From Nitrospira sp. (lineage in GTDB: Bacteria; Nitrospirota; Nitrospiria; Nitrospirales; Nitrospiraceae), in contig CP092081.1 in NCBI GenBank assembly GCA_022226935.1, positions 1,868,316-1,932,315 on the forward strand: 64,000 bases of DNA. Direction: 5' to 3'. Shown here in pieces: positions 15,560 through 24,170 of this stretch. The number at the start of each line of letters is the position of its first letter. The first letter of the stretch is position 1. The notes beneath the pieces were generated by a model. The model ran no database searches and was not told the origin of the DNA. It saw nothing but the letters and a program-made list of their open reading frames with translations. A program made the translations under genes and the position numbers.

Positions 15560-17274
15560 GCTTCATCCAGCAGTCGATCGATTTCCAACTCTAGCGCAAC
15601 TGCCGGCACACCAATCTGCCACTGTTCTAACACTTCGGGATGCAGCTCCCCGAGCAGTCCGATGGCTTGTCCATTCAGCATGATTCTTCCTGCCCTGCCC
15701 TCAAGGAACGACGGGTGAGGGACCGGCTCCAACGTAAAAGAACGGTCCAAATAATAGAGCAGCAAATCGAGGCAGGAATGAATTTCCGAGAAGTGCGCCC
15801 CGGCATGGGCAATGACCGCCCCTAACACCGTGATCGTCCGAGATCCGACATCGGCGCGGGCATCGGGCACCGCCACTTCCCCGACCTCGAACATCCGATG
15901 CGGATAAAACGCCCGGCTTGAATTCGTCTCCACCTGCAACAACGAAGGGGTGATCCACTGGCGCAAGCAGGAATAGCTGAGCGACATGACATTATCCACT
16001 TCCACGACTTTCGCCCACTCGCTGCCATCCAAGCGCATGCGTGTGCAAAAATCCTGGTGCGACCCCATGATGTTGGAAATGATCTCCTGAAACTCCATCC
16101 CCACCATGAGATGACGAACCCGGTCGGCCATTTGCTCCAACCGGGACAGTCCTCCCACCGTGAACTGCGACGGCATGACTGGAGCAAACCGTGCATAGCC
16201 CTGACTGATCGCCACATCCTCCACCACATCGACAGTATGCAGCAGGTCGTTGCGATACGGCGGCAACTGCACAGCCACCTTGAGGCCGGCTGATTTCACC
16301 GTGTAGCCATAAGACTTGAGCGCTGTGGTGACTTCTTTGCTACCCAACGCTTCTCCCAGCGCGGCTTCGATGGCCTTGAGCGGAATCGACCGCGGCGCGC
16401 CGAAATCGATCGGCGTCTGCCAGCGTTTGCCGAAGGGAGTTTTCACCGGCGACTGAATTTCAACCGGCGCAATGACGGCTCCGCGGTCGGCAAGGTTCGC
16501 GGCAAAAATGTTCAATGTCAGCGCGACCATGTGAAGATCAGTCCCGGTCACCTCTACGAACAGGTGATCGTCTCCTACCTGCACTTCGCCGATTTCGCGG
16601 CTATTGATGATCGGAGGAAACGACAAGACTTGCCCCTTGGCATCACGCAGGATCGGCAATCGATCGTGGCCGCTGACGATGCCGCCATACTCCACGCCTT
16701 TAGGATGGACCATCAGAATCTCGCGCAACGTCATCACCGTTTCCATGCCCAGCGGCATGAATCGCACGTCATCCGGCTTCACCAGATCATACGATACGGG
16801 AAAGGCAATCGGCGCCAGACGATAGAGGCCGATAGACACCGACCGGCGTTTGCGCCCGAAAATATCCGCCAGTTTTTCCTGCGTCTGGATCAGTTGCGCC
16901 AGACCGGATGCCGTCACGCGATAACCGATCGCCGTACAGGCTGCCACATAGGGACGCACCTGCTCCAGTCCCGGTGCCACGACGAGTTTTCCGGCCACGC
17001 GTTTCTGCTTCTTGAAGAAGGGATAGGTACTCGCCGCGCCCTGCTGCTTGGTCCTGATCTGCCGCGCGATCCCTTCGCAACACCACAAATCCGGCCGGTT
17101 GCTGTCCTGCAACTCAATGCGTAATTCACCGGTCTCGGGATTGTGCCCTTTTAATTCACCTTTCACCAACATCAGCCATTGCTCAAGCTGGTCGATCGAA
17201 ATACGGGACGCCGTTTCGTCCGGCCCGGCAATCAACGCCTCGAGATCGTCTCGTTGTAGGGAAATGGTGGGCAT
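15556..17274 (-). CDS. pheT: Phenylalanine--tRNA ligase beta subunit, archaeal/eukaryotic type
   Basis: 572 residues, much shorter than the roughly 800 of bacterial PheT, and without the N-terminal EMAP/OB domain and C-terminal ferredoxin-fold anticodon domain. It has the archaeal/eukaryotic layout: MPTISLQRDDLEALI start, SNRPDLWCCEGIARQIR, the B3/B4 region with HPKGVEYGGIV, the B5 region and a synthetase-like core ending with LLGELHPEVLEQWQI. Together with PheS it charges tRNA-Phe. It follows pheS by 12 bp. Because the normal bacterial pheST would stand after rplT, this looks like replacement by a foreign type at the same locus. Confidence 0.93.
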   Translation of the reverse strand: MPTISLQRDDLEALIAGPDETASRISIDQLEQWLMLVKGELKGHNPETGELRIELQDSNRPDLWCCEGIARQIRTKQQGAASTYPFFKKQKRVAGKLVVAPGLEQVRPYVAACTAIGYRVTASGLAQLIQTQEKLADIFGRKRRSVSIGLYRLAPIAFPVSYDLVKPDDVRFMPLGMETVMTLREILMVHPKGVEYGGIVSGHDRLPILRDAKGQVLSFPPIINSREIGEVQVGDDHLFVEVTGTDLHMVALTLNIFAANLADRGAVIAPVEIQSPVKTPFGKRWQTPIDFGAPRSIPLKAIEAALGEALGSKEVTTALKSYGYTVKSAGLKVAVQLPPYRNDLLHTVDVVEDVAISQGYARFAPVMPSQFTVGGLSRLEQMADRVRHLMVGMEFQEIISNIMGSHQDFCTRMRLDGSEWAKVVEVDNVMSLSYSCLRQWITPSLLQVETNSSRAFYPHRMFEVGEVAVPDARADVGSRTITVLGAVIAHAGAHFSEIHSCLDLLLYYLDRSFTLEPVPHPSFLEGRAGRIMLNGQAIGLLGELHPEVLEQWQIGVPAVALELEIDRLLDEA

Positions 17275-17286
17275 GATGTGATGATC

Positions 17287-18831
17287 CTAAAAACTTCCCC
17301 GCATAGTGCGAATGAATTCCAAATCCGCCGAGAAGAGGTCGCGGATATCATGGATGCCCAACGCCACCATCGCCATGCGATCCAGCCCGAGCCCCCAGGC
17401 AATGACCGGCACCGAAACCCCGAGCGGCGTCGTCACTTCAGGCCGGAACAATCCTGCGCCGCCCAATTCCATCCAGCCCAGTTTCGGGTGGCGCACATGC
17501 ATTTCGACTGAAGGCTCGGTGAATGGGAAATAGGCCGGAAGAAATTTTACTTCCTTGGCCTGCGCCACTTCGCGGGCGAACAGATTCAACAATCCCAACA
17601 ACGTTCGGAAGTTGATATCCGAACCCAAGACGATCCCTTCGACCTGGAAAAAATCGGTCGCATGCGTGGCATCCACCTGGTCGTAGCGAAAACAGCGGGC
17701 GATGGAGAAGTATTTTCCCGGCACCGACGGGCTCGTCGCCAGCCTGCGCGCAGAGACCGCCGTCCCTTGGCTCCGCAATACCAACCGCCTAGCTCGCTCC
17801 GCATCGAACTGATATCCCCAGCCGGTTGATCCTGCCCTCGCTCCATTTTCGTGGACCTGCGTCACGTTCGTCAGATACGGCTCGGCGATGTCGCGGGCAT
17901 GGGTCGGGTTTTTCACAAAATACACGTCGTGGATATCCCGCGCCGGGTGAAACTGCGGCATGAACAACGCGTCCATGTTCCAGAACTCGGTCTCCACGAG
18001 CGTCCCGCGCATTTCCTGGAACCCCATGCTGACCAGTTTGAGTTTCACGAGATCCAGGAATTCTCGATACGGATGCCGTTTTCCCGCCGCAATCCTCGGG
18101 GCCCGCAGACTGATCGTATATTTCCGGAACTGCTTCGTCCGCCAGGCGCCTTCCTTAAGAAGCTCAGGCGTCAATTGCGAGACTTCCTCCGCGACACCGT
18201 CACGCGACAGTTGATCAGCCACCTCCTGGCCGGAAGGCGTCAGCAGAAACGATCGGGTCACTCGCTCATCCACACGGAAAGGCTCGCGCGCGTTTCCACG
18301 CTTGACCGCATGTTGTTGAAGCACCGCCCGGAGCGGCTCCGCAAAGGTTTGTAACTCACGTTGTCCGCTCCGCAATTCTTGCAGCAGCGCGCGCATCGCC
18401 TCCGCCGTGGGGCTGTTCCGACCGGTGCTTTCAATACAGCCGCCCTGCACAATGAGAATGGCGCCTTCTTTCTTGAGAGTCCCGACCGCCTTGCTGACAT
18501 CCGACGGTTCAAGTGCTTCTTTGGCCTGAATGTCTTGGATCGTCAGACGCTTTCCAGTCTGTCCGGCTTCACGCGCCGCCGACAGCACGCGTTCAATCGG
18601 CGCGTACTTCTCGAAAAATACCTCACCGATCGGTGTCAACGACGCGATGTACGCCACCGTTTCGGCATGCACGGCAATCAAGGATTTGGCCAAGAGCCAT
18701 TCGACGGCCATGCTTAACTGCGAGGGTTCCAGCCCGGTGGAGTCCGCAAGGTGATCGAGCGTGGAGGGCGAGCCAGGCTGCGGAGCCAATGCCAGCAGCA
18801 CTTTGCTTTCGAGAGGATGAAGATTATCCAT
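17287..18831 (-). CDS. pheS: Phenylalanine--tRNA ligase alpha subunit, archaeal/eukaryotic type
   Basis: 514 residues, longer than bacterial PheS (about 340) because of an N-terminal array of winged-helix DNA/RNA-binding modules (MDNLHPLESKVLLALAPQPG; LTPIGEVFFEKYAP), as in archaeal and eukaryotic PheRS. The catalytic core has FHPARDIHDVYFV, motif 2 YFSIARCFRYDQVDATHATD and motif 3 AWGLGLDRMAMVALGIHDIR. It makes Phe-tRNA with PheT. It lies 28 bp after rpe at the end of the fmt-rsmB-rpe run and is probably co-transcribed with it. Confidence 0.93.
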   Translation of the reverse strand: MDNLHPLESKVLLALAPQPGSPSTLDHLADSTGLEPSQLSMAVEWLLAKSLIAVHAETVAYIASLTPIGEVFFEKYAPIERVLSAAREAGQTGKRLTIQDIQAKEALEPSDVSKAVGTLKKEGAILIVQGGCIESTGRNSPTAEAMRALLQELRSGQRELQTFAEPLRAVLQQHAVKRGNAREPFRVDERVTRSFLLTPSGQEVADQLSRDGVAEEVSQLTPELLKEGAWRTKQFRKYTISLRAPRIAAGKRHPYREFLDLVKLKLVSMGFQEMRGTLVETEFWNMDALFMPQFHPARDIHDVYFVKNPTHARDIAEPYLTNVTQVHENGARAGSTGWGYQFDAERARRLVLRSQGTAVSARRLATSPSVPGKYFSIARCFRYDQVDATHATDFFQVEGIVLGSDINFRTLLGLLNLFAREVAQAKEVKFLPAYFPFTEPSVEMHVRHPKLGWMELGGAGLFRPEVTTPLGVSVPVIAWGLGLDRMAMVALGIHDIRDLFSADLEFIRTMRGSF

Positions 18832-18858
18832 GAATGACGGTGCGAGCAGATGCCTCTT

Positions 18859-19566
18859 CTATCGTTGGGCAGCTAGACTTCTACCGGTACGTGGCGGTGC
18901 GACACGACCGGCTCTGAGCGCCGTAATGGCCGCAGCATAATTATGCTCGGAAAAGACCGCTGATCCTGCCACCAACACGTCGGCGCCTGCCGCGAGTATG
19001 GATTCCGCGTTGTCCGGTTTCACGCCCCCGTCTACTTCCAAGAGCGCATGGCTTTGGGTGCGGTCGATCAGCGCTCGGACCTCGGCGATTTTTCGTAAGG
19101 ACGAAGGAATAAATTTTTGTCCCCCGAAACCCGGGTTCACCGACATGATGAGGATGAGATCGGCGTCGCTCACGATTTCGGACAGGGTGATTGCTGGTGT
19201 GGCAGGGTTCAAGGTGACCCCGGCCTTCGCACCGTGGTCCTTGATCACCTGCACCGTCCGATGCAGGTGAGGGCAGGTTTCCACATGAACCGTGAGATAG
19301 TTTGCGCCGGCCTCGGCAAACTCTCCGATGAACGCATCCGGATTGGTCATCATCAGATGCACGTCCAACGGCAGGCTGGTGACTTTTCTCAAGGCTTCAA
19401 CCACCGGGGGCCCGATCGTCAAGTTCGGCACAAAGTGACCATCCATCACATCGACGTGCAACCAGTCGGCACCCGCCTCTTCGACTTTGGCGACCTCTTC
19501 GGCCAGGCGGGCAAAATCTGCCGACAGAATGGACGGGGCTATGCAGACGGTCCTGCCGGTCATCAC
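18859..19566 (-). CDS. rpe: Ribulose-phosphate 3-epimerase
   Basis: 235 residues, TIM barrel. SILSADFARL at the N-terminus, HVDVMDGHFVPNLTIGP (metal and catalytic Asp), MSVNPGFGGQKFI and LEVDGGVKPDN are all diagnostic. It interconverts ribulose 5-phosphate and xylulose 5-phosphate in the pentose phosphate pathway. The start overlaps the rsmB stop by 4 bp (ATGA). Confidence 0.97.
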   Translation of the reverse strand: MMTGRTVCIAPSILSADFARLAEEVAKVEEAGADWLHVDVMDGHFVPNLTIGPPVVEALRKVTSLPLDVHLMMTNPDAFIGEFAEAGANYLTVHVETCPHLHRTVQVIKDHGAKAGVTLNPATPAITLSEIVSDADLILIMSVNPGFGGQKFIPSSLRKIAEVRALIDRTQSHALLEVDGGVKPDNAESILAAGADVLVAGSAVFSEHNYAAAITALRAGRVAPPRTGRSLAAQR

Positions 19567-21065
19567 TCGACCCTCCGCAGACGGGCGGCAAAAAACGCAT
19601 CCATGTTATTCCTGTTGGCCATCGTAGACAGATCCCCTCGCGGGGTCAGAAACGGCAGACCGGCTGGGGGCAACCAGGGCGCGACCGAGTCGCGCTGAAA
19701 TTCACGATGAGACTGACAAAACTCGTCGATGACCGACTCGGTCTCTTCCGGTTCAATCGAGCAGGTACTATAGACCAACACTCCATCAGGCCGCAAGAGA
19801 CGACTCGTCGCGACGAGCAGGTCCAGCTGCACCTGTCGATGTTGCGCGATGGAGTCCGGCGTCTTGTACCACTTGGCTTCTGGGTGACGCCGCAGTACGC
19901 CAAGGCCGCTGCACGGCGCATCGAGTAAAATCCGATCGAACGGGCGCGACCACACCTCAGATGACGGAGCCGATATGCCCCGCTCTCCCGGCCCCGCCTC
20001 AGTCTCCATCAGCCGTCGCATGTCACCCGCGACTGGCGTGACGATCGTTACGCCCAGGCGCCGGCAATTGTCCATCACCCGGTCCAGACGTGACGCGACT
20101 CTATCGACCGCGATGATTGCCCCTCGATTGTTCATGAGCGCCGCGATATGCGTCGCTTTGCCGCCAGGCGCGGCACAGGCGTCCAACACACGGTGTCCCG
20201 GCTGGAGGTCCAAGAGCAACGGCACAAGTTGCCCTGCTTCATCTTCGACATAAAAATGTCCTGCCCCGTATCCAGGGAGGTCGACGACTGGACCGGTGCG
20301 GCCTAGTTGAATGCCGACTTCGCTGATCGACGTGGACGCGGCTTCGACATGCGCCGTGCCCAAGTCAGCCAGGAGCGACGCTCGCGTAGTTCGAAGCCGG
20401 TTGACGCGAAGTGTGAGTGGAGGAACCTCCACCGAAGCTCGGCACAAGACTTCGGCTCGCTCTGCCCCCCACTGCCCACACCAGCGCTCCACGAGCCACA
20501 TTGGGCATGAGTACCGGACAGCCAGTGCCTCGATAGGATCCTTCGCGAGATCCGGCCATTCCGGAGGCGACGTTCGCAGCATGGCCCGCAGCACGGCATT
20601 GACGAATCCACTCCAATCGCGCCCTAGGCGCCGGCGCAGCTGTTTCGTCATCTGCACCGATTCGTTCACTGCTGCTGAGGCCGGCACTCGATCCAAGTAC
20701 AGCACTTGATACGCGCCCAGGCGCAACATGGTTTGCACGAGAGTAGGAAGTTTGGCGATACGCCGATCAGACAAGAGGCCTAGACGCCAATCCAGCGTTG
20801 CGCGATACCGCAACACACCGCGCACGAGTTCCACCATAAAGGCCCGGTCGCGGAGATCGAGCCCGGCCTTCGCAGAAACCTGATCGAACAAGTCATCAGC
20901 CAACGAGCCGGCTTCGTCGATGGCCACTAGCGCCTTGACGGCGGCATGCCGCCCGGGGGAGACGGCGTGGCCGGATGACGCTGGTTGCGGATCAGTTCCC
21001 ATGGGCAGCAGACATGAACATTGCTGGAAATCGTGAATGGAATGCGCGCGCCCGCTCTGGGTCAC
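19563..21065 (-). CDS. rsmB: 16S rRNA (cytosine-967-C5) methyltransferase
   Basis: 500 residues. The N-terminal NusB-like RNA-binding domain (VKALVAIDEAGSLADDL; DRAFMVELVRGVLRYR) precedes a Rossmann methyltransferase with the SAM loop LDACAAPGGKATHIAALM, catalytic DAPCSGLGVLRRHPEAKW and YSTCSIEPEE. It methylates C967 of 16S rRNA. The frame begins with a 4-bp overlap with fmt; an internal ATG at 21000-21002 (MGTDPQPASSG) is an alternative start. Confidence 0.95.
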   Translation of the reverse strand: MTQSGRAHSIHDFQQCSCLLPMGTDPQPASSGHAVSPGRHAAVKALVAIDEAGSLADDLFDQVSAKAGLDLRDRAFMVELVRGVLRYRATLDWRLGLLSDRRIAKLPTLVQTMLRLGAYQVLYLDRVPASAAVNESVQMTKQLRRRLGRDWSGFVNAVLRAMLRTSPPEWPDLAKDPIEALAVRYSCPMWLVERWCGQWGAERAEVLCRASVEVPPLTLRVNRLRTTRASLLADLGTAHVEAASTSISEVGIQLGRTGPVVDLPGYGAGHFYVEDEAGQLVPLLLDLQPGHRVLDACAAPGGKATHIAALMNNRGAIIAVDRVASRLDRVMDNCRRLGVTIVTPVAGDMRRLMETEAGPGERGISAPSSEVWSRPFDRILLDAPCSGLGVLRRHPEAKWYKTPDSIAQHRQVQLDLLVATSRLLRPDGVLVYSTCSIEPEETESVIDEFCQSHREFQRDSVAPWLPPAGLPFLTPRGDLSTMANRNNMDAFFAARLRRVE

Positions 21066-22012
21066 GCCTGCGGCGGCGGAACAGCGTGCAGCCTGATGCC
21101 TTCGGTCACACGATGGCCTGCCAGGTATTGCGCCACCGTCATCCGGCGGCTATTGGATGGTTGGATGTCGAGAATCTGAATGGTTCCGGCCCCGGTCGCC
21201 ACATCGATGCGGTCTTTCGTCACCTTCGTGACGGTGCCGGCAGCTGCTTGCGGAGATTCCTCGCCGACCGACACGCGACAGAGAATCCAGCGCTCACCAT
21301 TTACATACGTATACGCGCCGGGCCAAGGCGAAAGCCCCCGCACACGGTTCGCGATCTCTGTGGCCGGCAGCGTCCAATCGATGAGGCCATCTTCCTTCTT
21401 CAGCAATGGCGCCATGGTCGCCTGAGAATCATCCTGTCGTTCCGGCGTCAGTGTCCCCGCCTCCAGACGACGCAGGGTCTCGACCAGCAACCGTCCGCCA
21501 ACATCCGCAAGTCGAGGGGCCAGTGTGCCGGCCGTATCGTCCGGACGGATTTCCACGATCTCACGCAGCAGCATATCCCCGGTGTCCATGCCTTCCGCCA
21601 TGAACATGGTTGTGATGCCGGTTTCTCGTTCACCTCGGATAATGGCCCATTGCACAGGACCAGCCCCGCGATACTTCGGCAAGAGCGACCCATGTACATT
21701 GATGCAGCCTCGCGGCGGCATCGTCAGGACGGCCGGTGGCAGGATGCGGCCGAAGGCAGTCACCGCAATGACATCCGGCTTCCACTCGCGTAACGCGGCG
21801 AGAAAAGCCGGATCCTTCATCTTCAGAGGCTGGAGCACCGGAATGCCCTCGCGCTGGCAGACGACTTTCACCGGGGAAGGAATGACCTCCTGCCCACGGC
21901 CCTTCGGGCGATCCGGCTGGGTCACCACCCCGACGACCTGAGCATCGGACTTCAGCAACGCCTCCAATGAGGGCACGGCGAAGTCGGGCGTTCCCATGAA
22001 TACGATACGCAT
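21062..22012 (-). CDS. fmt: Methionyl-tRNA formyltransferase
   Basis: 316 residues. MRIVFMGTPDFAVPSLEALL is the classic start. The formyl-folate catalytic region GCINVHGSLLPKYRGAGPVQ holds the conserved Asn and His, and ITTMFMAEGMDTGDML follows. The C-terminal tRNA-binding domain ends with an Arg-rich tail. It formylates the initiator Met-tRNA. The gene starts 87 bp from the divergent initiator tRNA gene. No deformylase gene (def) lies before it in the visible window. Confidence 0.97.
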   Translation of the reverse strand: MRIVFMGTPDFAVPSLEALLKSDAQVVGVVTQPDRPKGRGQEVIPSPVKVVCQREGIPVLQPLKMKDPAFLAALREWKPDVIAVTAFGRILPPAVLTMPPRGCINVHGSLLPKYRGAGPVQWAIIRGERETGITTMFMAEGMDTGDMLLREIVEIRPDDTAGTLAPRLADVGGRLLVETLRRLEAGTLTPERQDDSQATMAPLLKKEDGLIDWTLPATEIANRVRGLSPWPGAYTYVNGERWILCRVSVGEESPQAAAGTVTKVTKDRIDVATGAGTIQILDIQPSNSRRMTVAQYLAGHRVTEGIRLHAVPPPQA

Positions 22013-22064
22013 GCTCTGGCTTTATCATTCTCCCCTCGCGAATGCAATTCTCGTCGCGGCTTCC

Positions 22065-22093
22065 TTGACTCTCGTTTCACACGCCTGTTAGTA
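22065..22093 (+). promoter_or_regulatory. Putative promoter of initiator tRNA
   Basis: TTGACT (22065-22070), 17 nt, TTAGTA (22088-22093). The tRNA starts 7 nt after the -10, as expected for a tRNA gene with a near-start transcription site. Confidence 0.6.
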
Positions 22094-22099
22094 TCCGGT

Positions 22100-22178
<79 letters not shown>

Positions 22179-22198
22179 GTAACTCATGACTTTCAAAG

Positions 22199-22232
22199 GG
22201 GTTGTCCGGTGTTCAACGGACAGCCCTTTTTT
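22199..22232 (+). terminator. Rho-independent terminator after tRNA-fMet
   Basis: GGGTTGTCCG (22199-22208) pairs with CGGACAGCCC (22217-22226) with one T-G wobble, followed by six T. It lies inside the element's left end, so the element supplies the tRNA terminator. Confidence 0.8.
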
Positions 22233-22247
22233 CTTTCCCCGCACCAA

Positions 22248-22267
22248 TTGTCCGCGTTTTGTCCGTG
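22248..22267 (+). repeat. 20-bp end repeat, left copy (possible integrase arm site)
   Basis: TTGTCCGCGTTTTGTCCGTG occurs here and, identical and in the same orientation, at 43979-43998 near the right end. In a circular form the two would flank the attachment core, as arm-type integrase sites do. Confidence 0.6.
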
Positions 22268-22280
22268 TTCTCGCCCCTCT

Positions 22281-23537
22281 TCAGCCTACAGAGCCTGCAC
22301 GCAACGAGATAATCGGCGGCATTGTCGGAAGCGTTTGCACGTACGCGTCCGTTTTCAGCACTGCCTGACGAATATCGTCTTCATTGATAATGTTGTACCG
22401 GTCGAACACGTTTCGGGTTCGGTGCCCGCTGATCTTCATCGCAACCGCGGGATCCACCCCGGCGCGCACCATGTTTCTTACGGCCGTACGCCTCAAATCG
22501 TAGATCAGCTTTCCAGCAATACCCACCTCTCGGCACGCTCGATTCCAAACCTTTCGGAAGTCCCCGAACGGCTTCCCGCCCCGATGGAAGATCAAAGCGC
22601 AGTCCAGCCGCCTAGCCTGCACACGTCGCTCAATGATCGTCCGCACCTCACCGGCCAATGCAATGACCCTTCCTCGTCGCGTCTTTGCGTCTCGCGCGTG
22701 GAGGCGAAGAGTCCAGGTTTCTCGGTCCAGCGTGTCCCATGTCAGCGCACGGATCTCTCCCGGCCTCATGCCGGTTCGATAGAACCAATCACAGAAATCC
22801 TTCACGTCACTATCCCGCAGCCGGTCGAGGACAGCCTGGAAATCTCCTCGCTCGAAGAAGCCCTGCCTCGCATTGTTCTCTGGAAGGGAGGTGAATACCG
22901 GAATGGTCGTCAACACCTGAGCCTCAACCGCCAAGGCGAATGCTCGTCTCAACCCTTCCAACTCCCGATTAACGGTTGCAGGCTGGGCGCCCTCTACTTG
23001 CCTGGAGGCGATGTAGCTCCGCAGTCGATCGGGCGTCACCGCAAGAGCACGATCCATCGCGAAGAATTTCCGAATGTGGGCGAGATGCGAGCGAAGTTGA
23101 GGCAAGGACTTCCGACCGTGAATGACATAGTCCTGCTCGAGACTCTGAAGCAGCTCGTCGATTGTGATTCGCTCTTGTCGAGGCCCTTGAAACCGCTGAC
23201 CACCTCTGCGGGCGACAATAATCTCCTCCAAGCGGCTCTTCAGTTTTTTGCGCGCGTCCTTCTCAGTTGCTCCACCCGGCTCTCTATGCTCGATACTCTT
23301 CCCGTCTTTGGGAGCGTAATAGCTAATCCAAAATTGACCGCCACGTTGAAACACTCGCCCGCTTCCTCGCGGACTCTTCGTGGGAACCTTCTTGGGATGC
23401 TCTGCCGGCCACTGGGGAGATTGTTCGCTGATGAGGTCGGACAGCACAGGAAGGGTCTTGGCCAGGTCGGGCGCAATCTGTCTAAGCCGCTCAACTGCTT
23501 CCCTGTATGTCTGTTGAGGATTGACGAGGATATCCAT
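22281..23537 (-). CDS. Tyrosine recombinase/integrase (left end)
   Basis: 418 residues. An N-terminal arm/SAM-like region (ITIDELLQSLEQDYVIHGRK) precedes a catalytic domain. Active-site elements are the first Arg in GMRPGEIRALTW, box II YDLRRTAVRNMV (with Tyr in place of the usual His), GHRTRNVFDRY with the His and the likely nucleophile Tyr. It lies next to attL with its 3' end toward the tRNA, follows a small RHH gene, and is the best candidate to mobilise the element. It is not closely similar to the integrase at the right end. Confidence 0.93.
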   Translation of the reverse strand: MDILVNPQQTYREAVERLRQIAPDLAKTLPVLSDLISEQSPQWPAEHPKKVPTKSPRGSGRVFQRGGQFWISYYAPKDGKSIEHREPGGATEKDARKKLKSRLEEIIVARRGGQRFQGPRQERITIDELLQSLEQDYVIHGRKSLPQLRSHLAHIRKFFAMDRALAVTPDRLRSYIASRQVEGAQPATVNRELEGLRRAFALAVEAQVLTTIPVFTSLPENNARQGFFERGDFQAVLDRLRDSDVKDFCDWFYRTGMRPGEIRALTWDTLDRETWTLRLHARDAKTRRGRVIALAGEVRTIIERRVQARRLDCALIFHRGGKPFGDFRKVWNRACREVGIAGKLIYDLRRTAVRNMVRAGVDPAVAMKISGHRTRNVFDRYNIINEDDIRQAVLKTDAYVQTLPTMPPIISLRAGSVG

Positions 23538-23548
23538 AGCACTCCTCC

Positions 23549-23710
23549 TTACTTCGCGGCCTTCCTCAGATGTGCTTCTAACGCGGCAATGATCACAGAG
23601 CGCAGATCCGACCGATCATCCATCGCTCGAATCTTTGCTTTGCGCCACAGCTCTTCCGGCAGTTCAACGGTTGTTTTCACGGCGTCCCCTTTCTTTCGTT
23701 CAGGCTTCAT
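23549..23710 (-). CDS. Small ribbon-helix-helix DNA-binding protein
   Basis: 53 residues, found by translating the reverse strand: MKPERKKGDAVKTTVELPEE, then LWRKAKIRAMDDRSDLRSVI and IAALEAHLRKAAK. The KTTVELPEEL strand followed by two helices is the MetJ/Arc (CopG) fold. It lies 11 bp before the integrase start on the same strand, behind a good promoter. Small RHH proteins in this position often repress or direct excision of the element (an Arc/Xis-like role); this is inferred from position. Confidence 0.85.
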   Translation of the reverse strand: MKPERKKGDAVKTTVELPEELWRKAKIRAMDDRSDLRSVIIAALEAHLRKAAK

Positions 23711-23718
23711 GCCTCAAC

Positions 23719-23746
23719 TCTATACGGTTATACGCGTTGCTGTCAA
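23719..23746 (-). promoter_or_regulatory. Strong sigma70-like promoter for the RHH-integrase pair
   Basis: Minus-strand TTGACA (23741-23746), a 16-nt spacer and TATAGA (23719-23724), just upstream of the RHH start. The spacer repeats the TATACGG/TATACGC motif, a possible operator for the RHH protein. Confidence 0.65.
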
Positions 23747-23771
23747 TACAGCAATATGGTAATGCCTCAGT

Positions 23772-23807
23772 TGTCGGGTGAATGCCCGCTGTCGGGTGAA
23801 TGCCCGC
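23772..23807. repeat. Two tandem 18-bp repeats
   Basis: TGTCGGGTGAATGCCCGC occurs twice back to back, between the RHH promoter and the end of the next gene. Each unit is nearly palindromic (CGGG...CCCG). It could be a regulator binding site or a slippage duplication. Confidence 0.6.
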
Positions 23808-23809
23808 TC

Positions 23810-24157
23810 TTACTTGCCCTGTCGATTTCGGATGTATTTCTGAATGCCGAGTTTCGAGAAGCGAAGTTGTTTGGGGGCAGGCCGAACGGTGAAGGGCAGC
23901 TCATCGGCGTGGCGGTAGAGATAATCTCTCGTCATGCCGAGCATACTCGCCGCTTCATCAACCAGCAGAAGACGGTCTTCCCCTCCCTCCTCACGACGAG
24001 TGTCCGGAGACATTCCCACGAAGAGCCGACTCAGCAAGACCGTTTGCAAGCTCGCCATTTGTGCTAACAGCATAGCGGCAGCATGCGGGGGAAGATTTGT
24101 CGCTTGCTCCGGATGAGCAGCCAAATCATTGAGAGTTGGAATGGATATCATCGGCAA
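23810..24157 (-). CDS. HTH protein with excisionase-like (MerR-type) DNA-binding domain
   Basis: 115 residues. The C-terminal half (LLLVDEAASMLGMTRDYLYR then HADELPF and RFSKLGIQKYIRNR) matches the HTH_17/excisionase pattern: a winged helix with a final helix ending in an Arg-rich tail. The N-terminal half is Ala/Leu-rich helix. It lies 13 bp after the duplicated-domain gene and may act as an excisionase or a regulator of the module. The role is inferred from fold and position. Confidence 0.8.
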   Translation of the reverse strand: MPMISIPTLNDLAAHPEQATNLPPHAAAMLLAQMASLQTVLLSRLFVGMSPDTRREEGGEDRLLLVDEAASMLGMTRDYLYRHADELPFTVRPAPKQLRFSKLGIQKYIRNRQGK

Positions 24158-24170
24158 TTCCGCAATAGCT

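Noticed and set aside
22209..23762. A 517-codon plus-strand open frame across the left integrase
   Set aside because: It is the opposite strand of a clear integrase, with no domain and biased composition.
23772..23807. CRISPR-like repeat
   Set aside because: Two direct units without spacers and no cas genes; simple tandem duplication.
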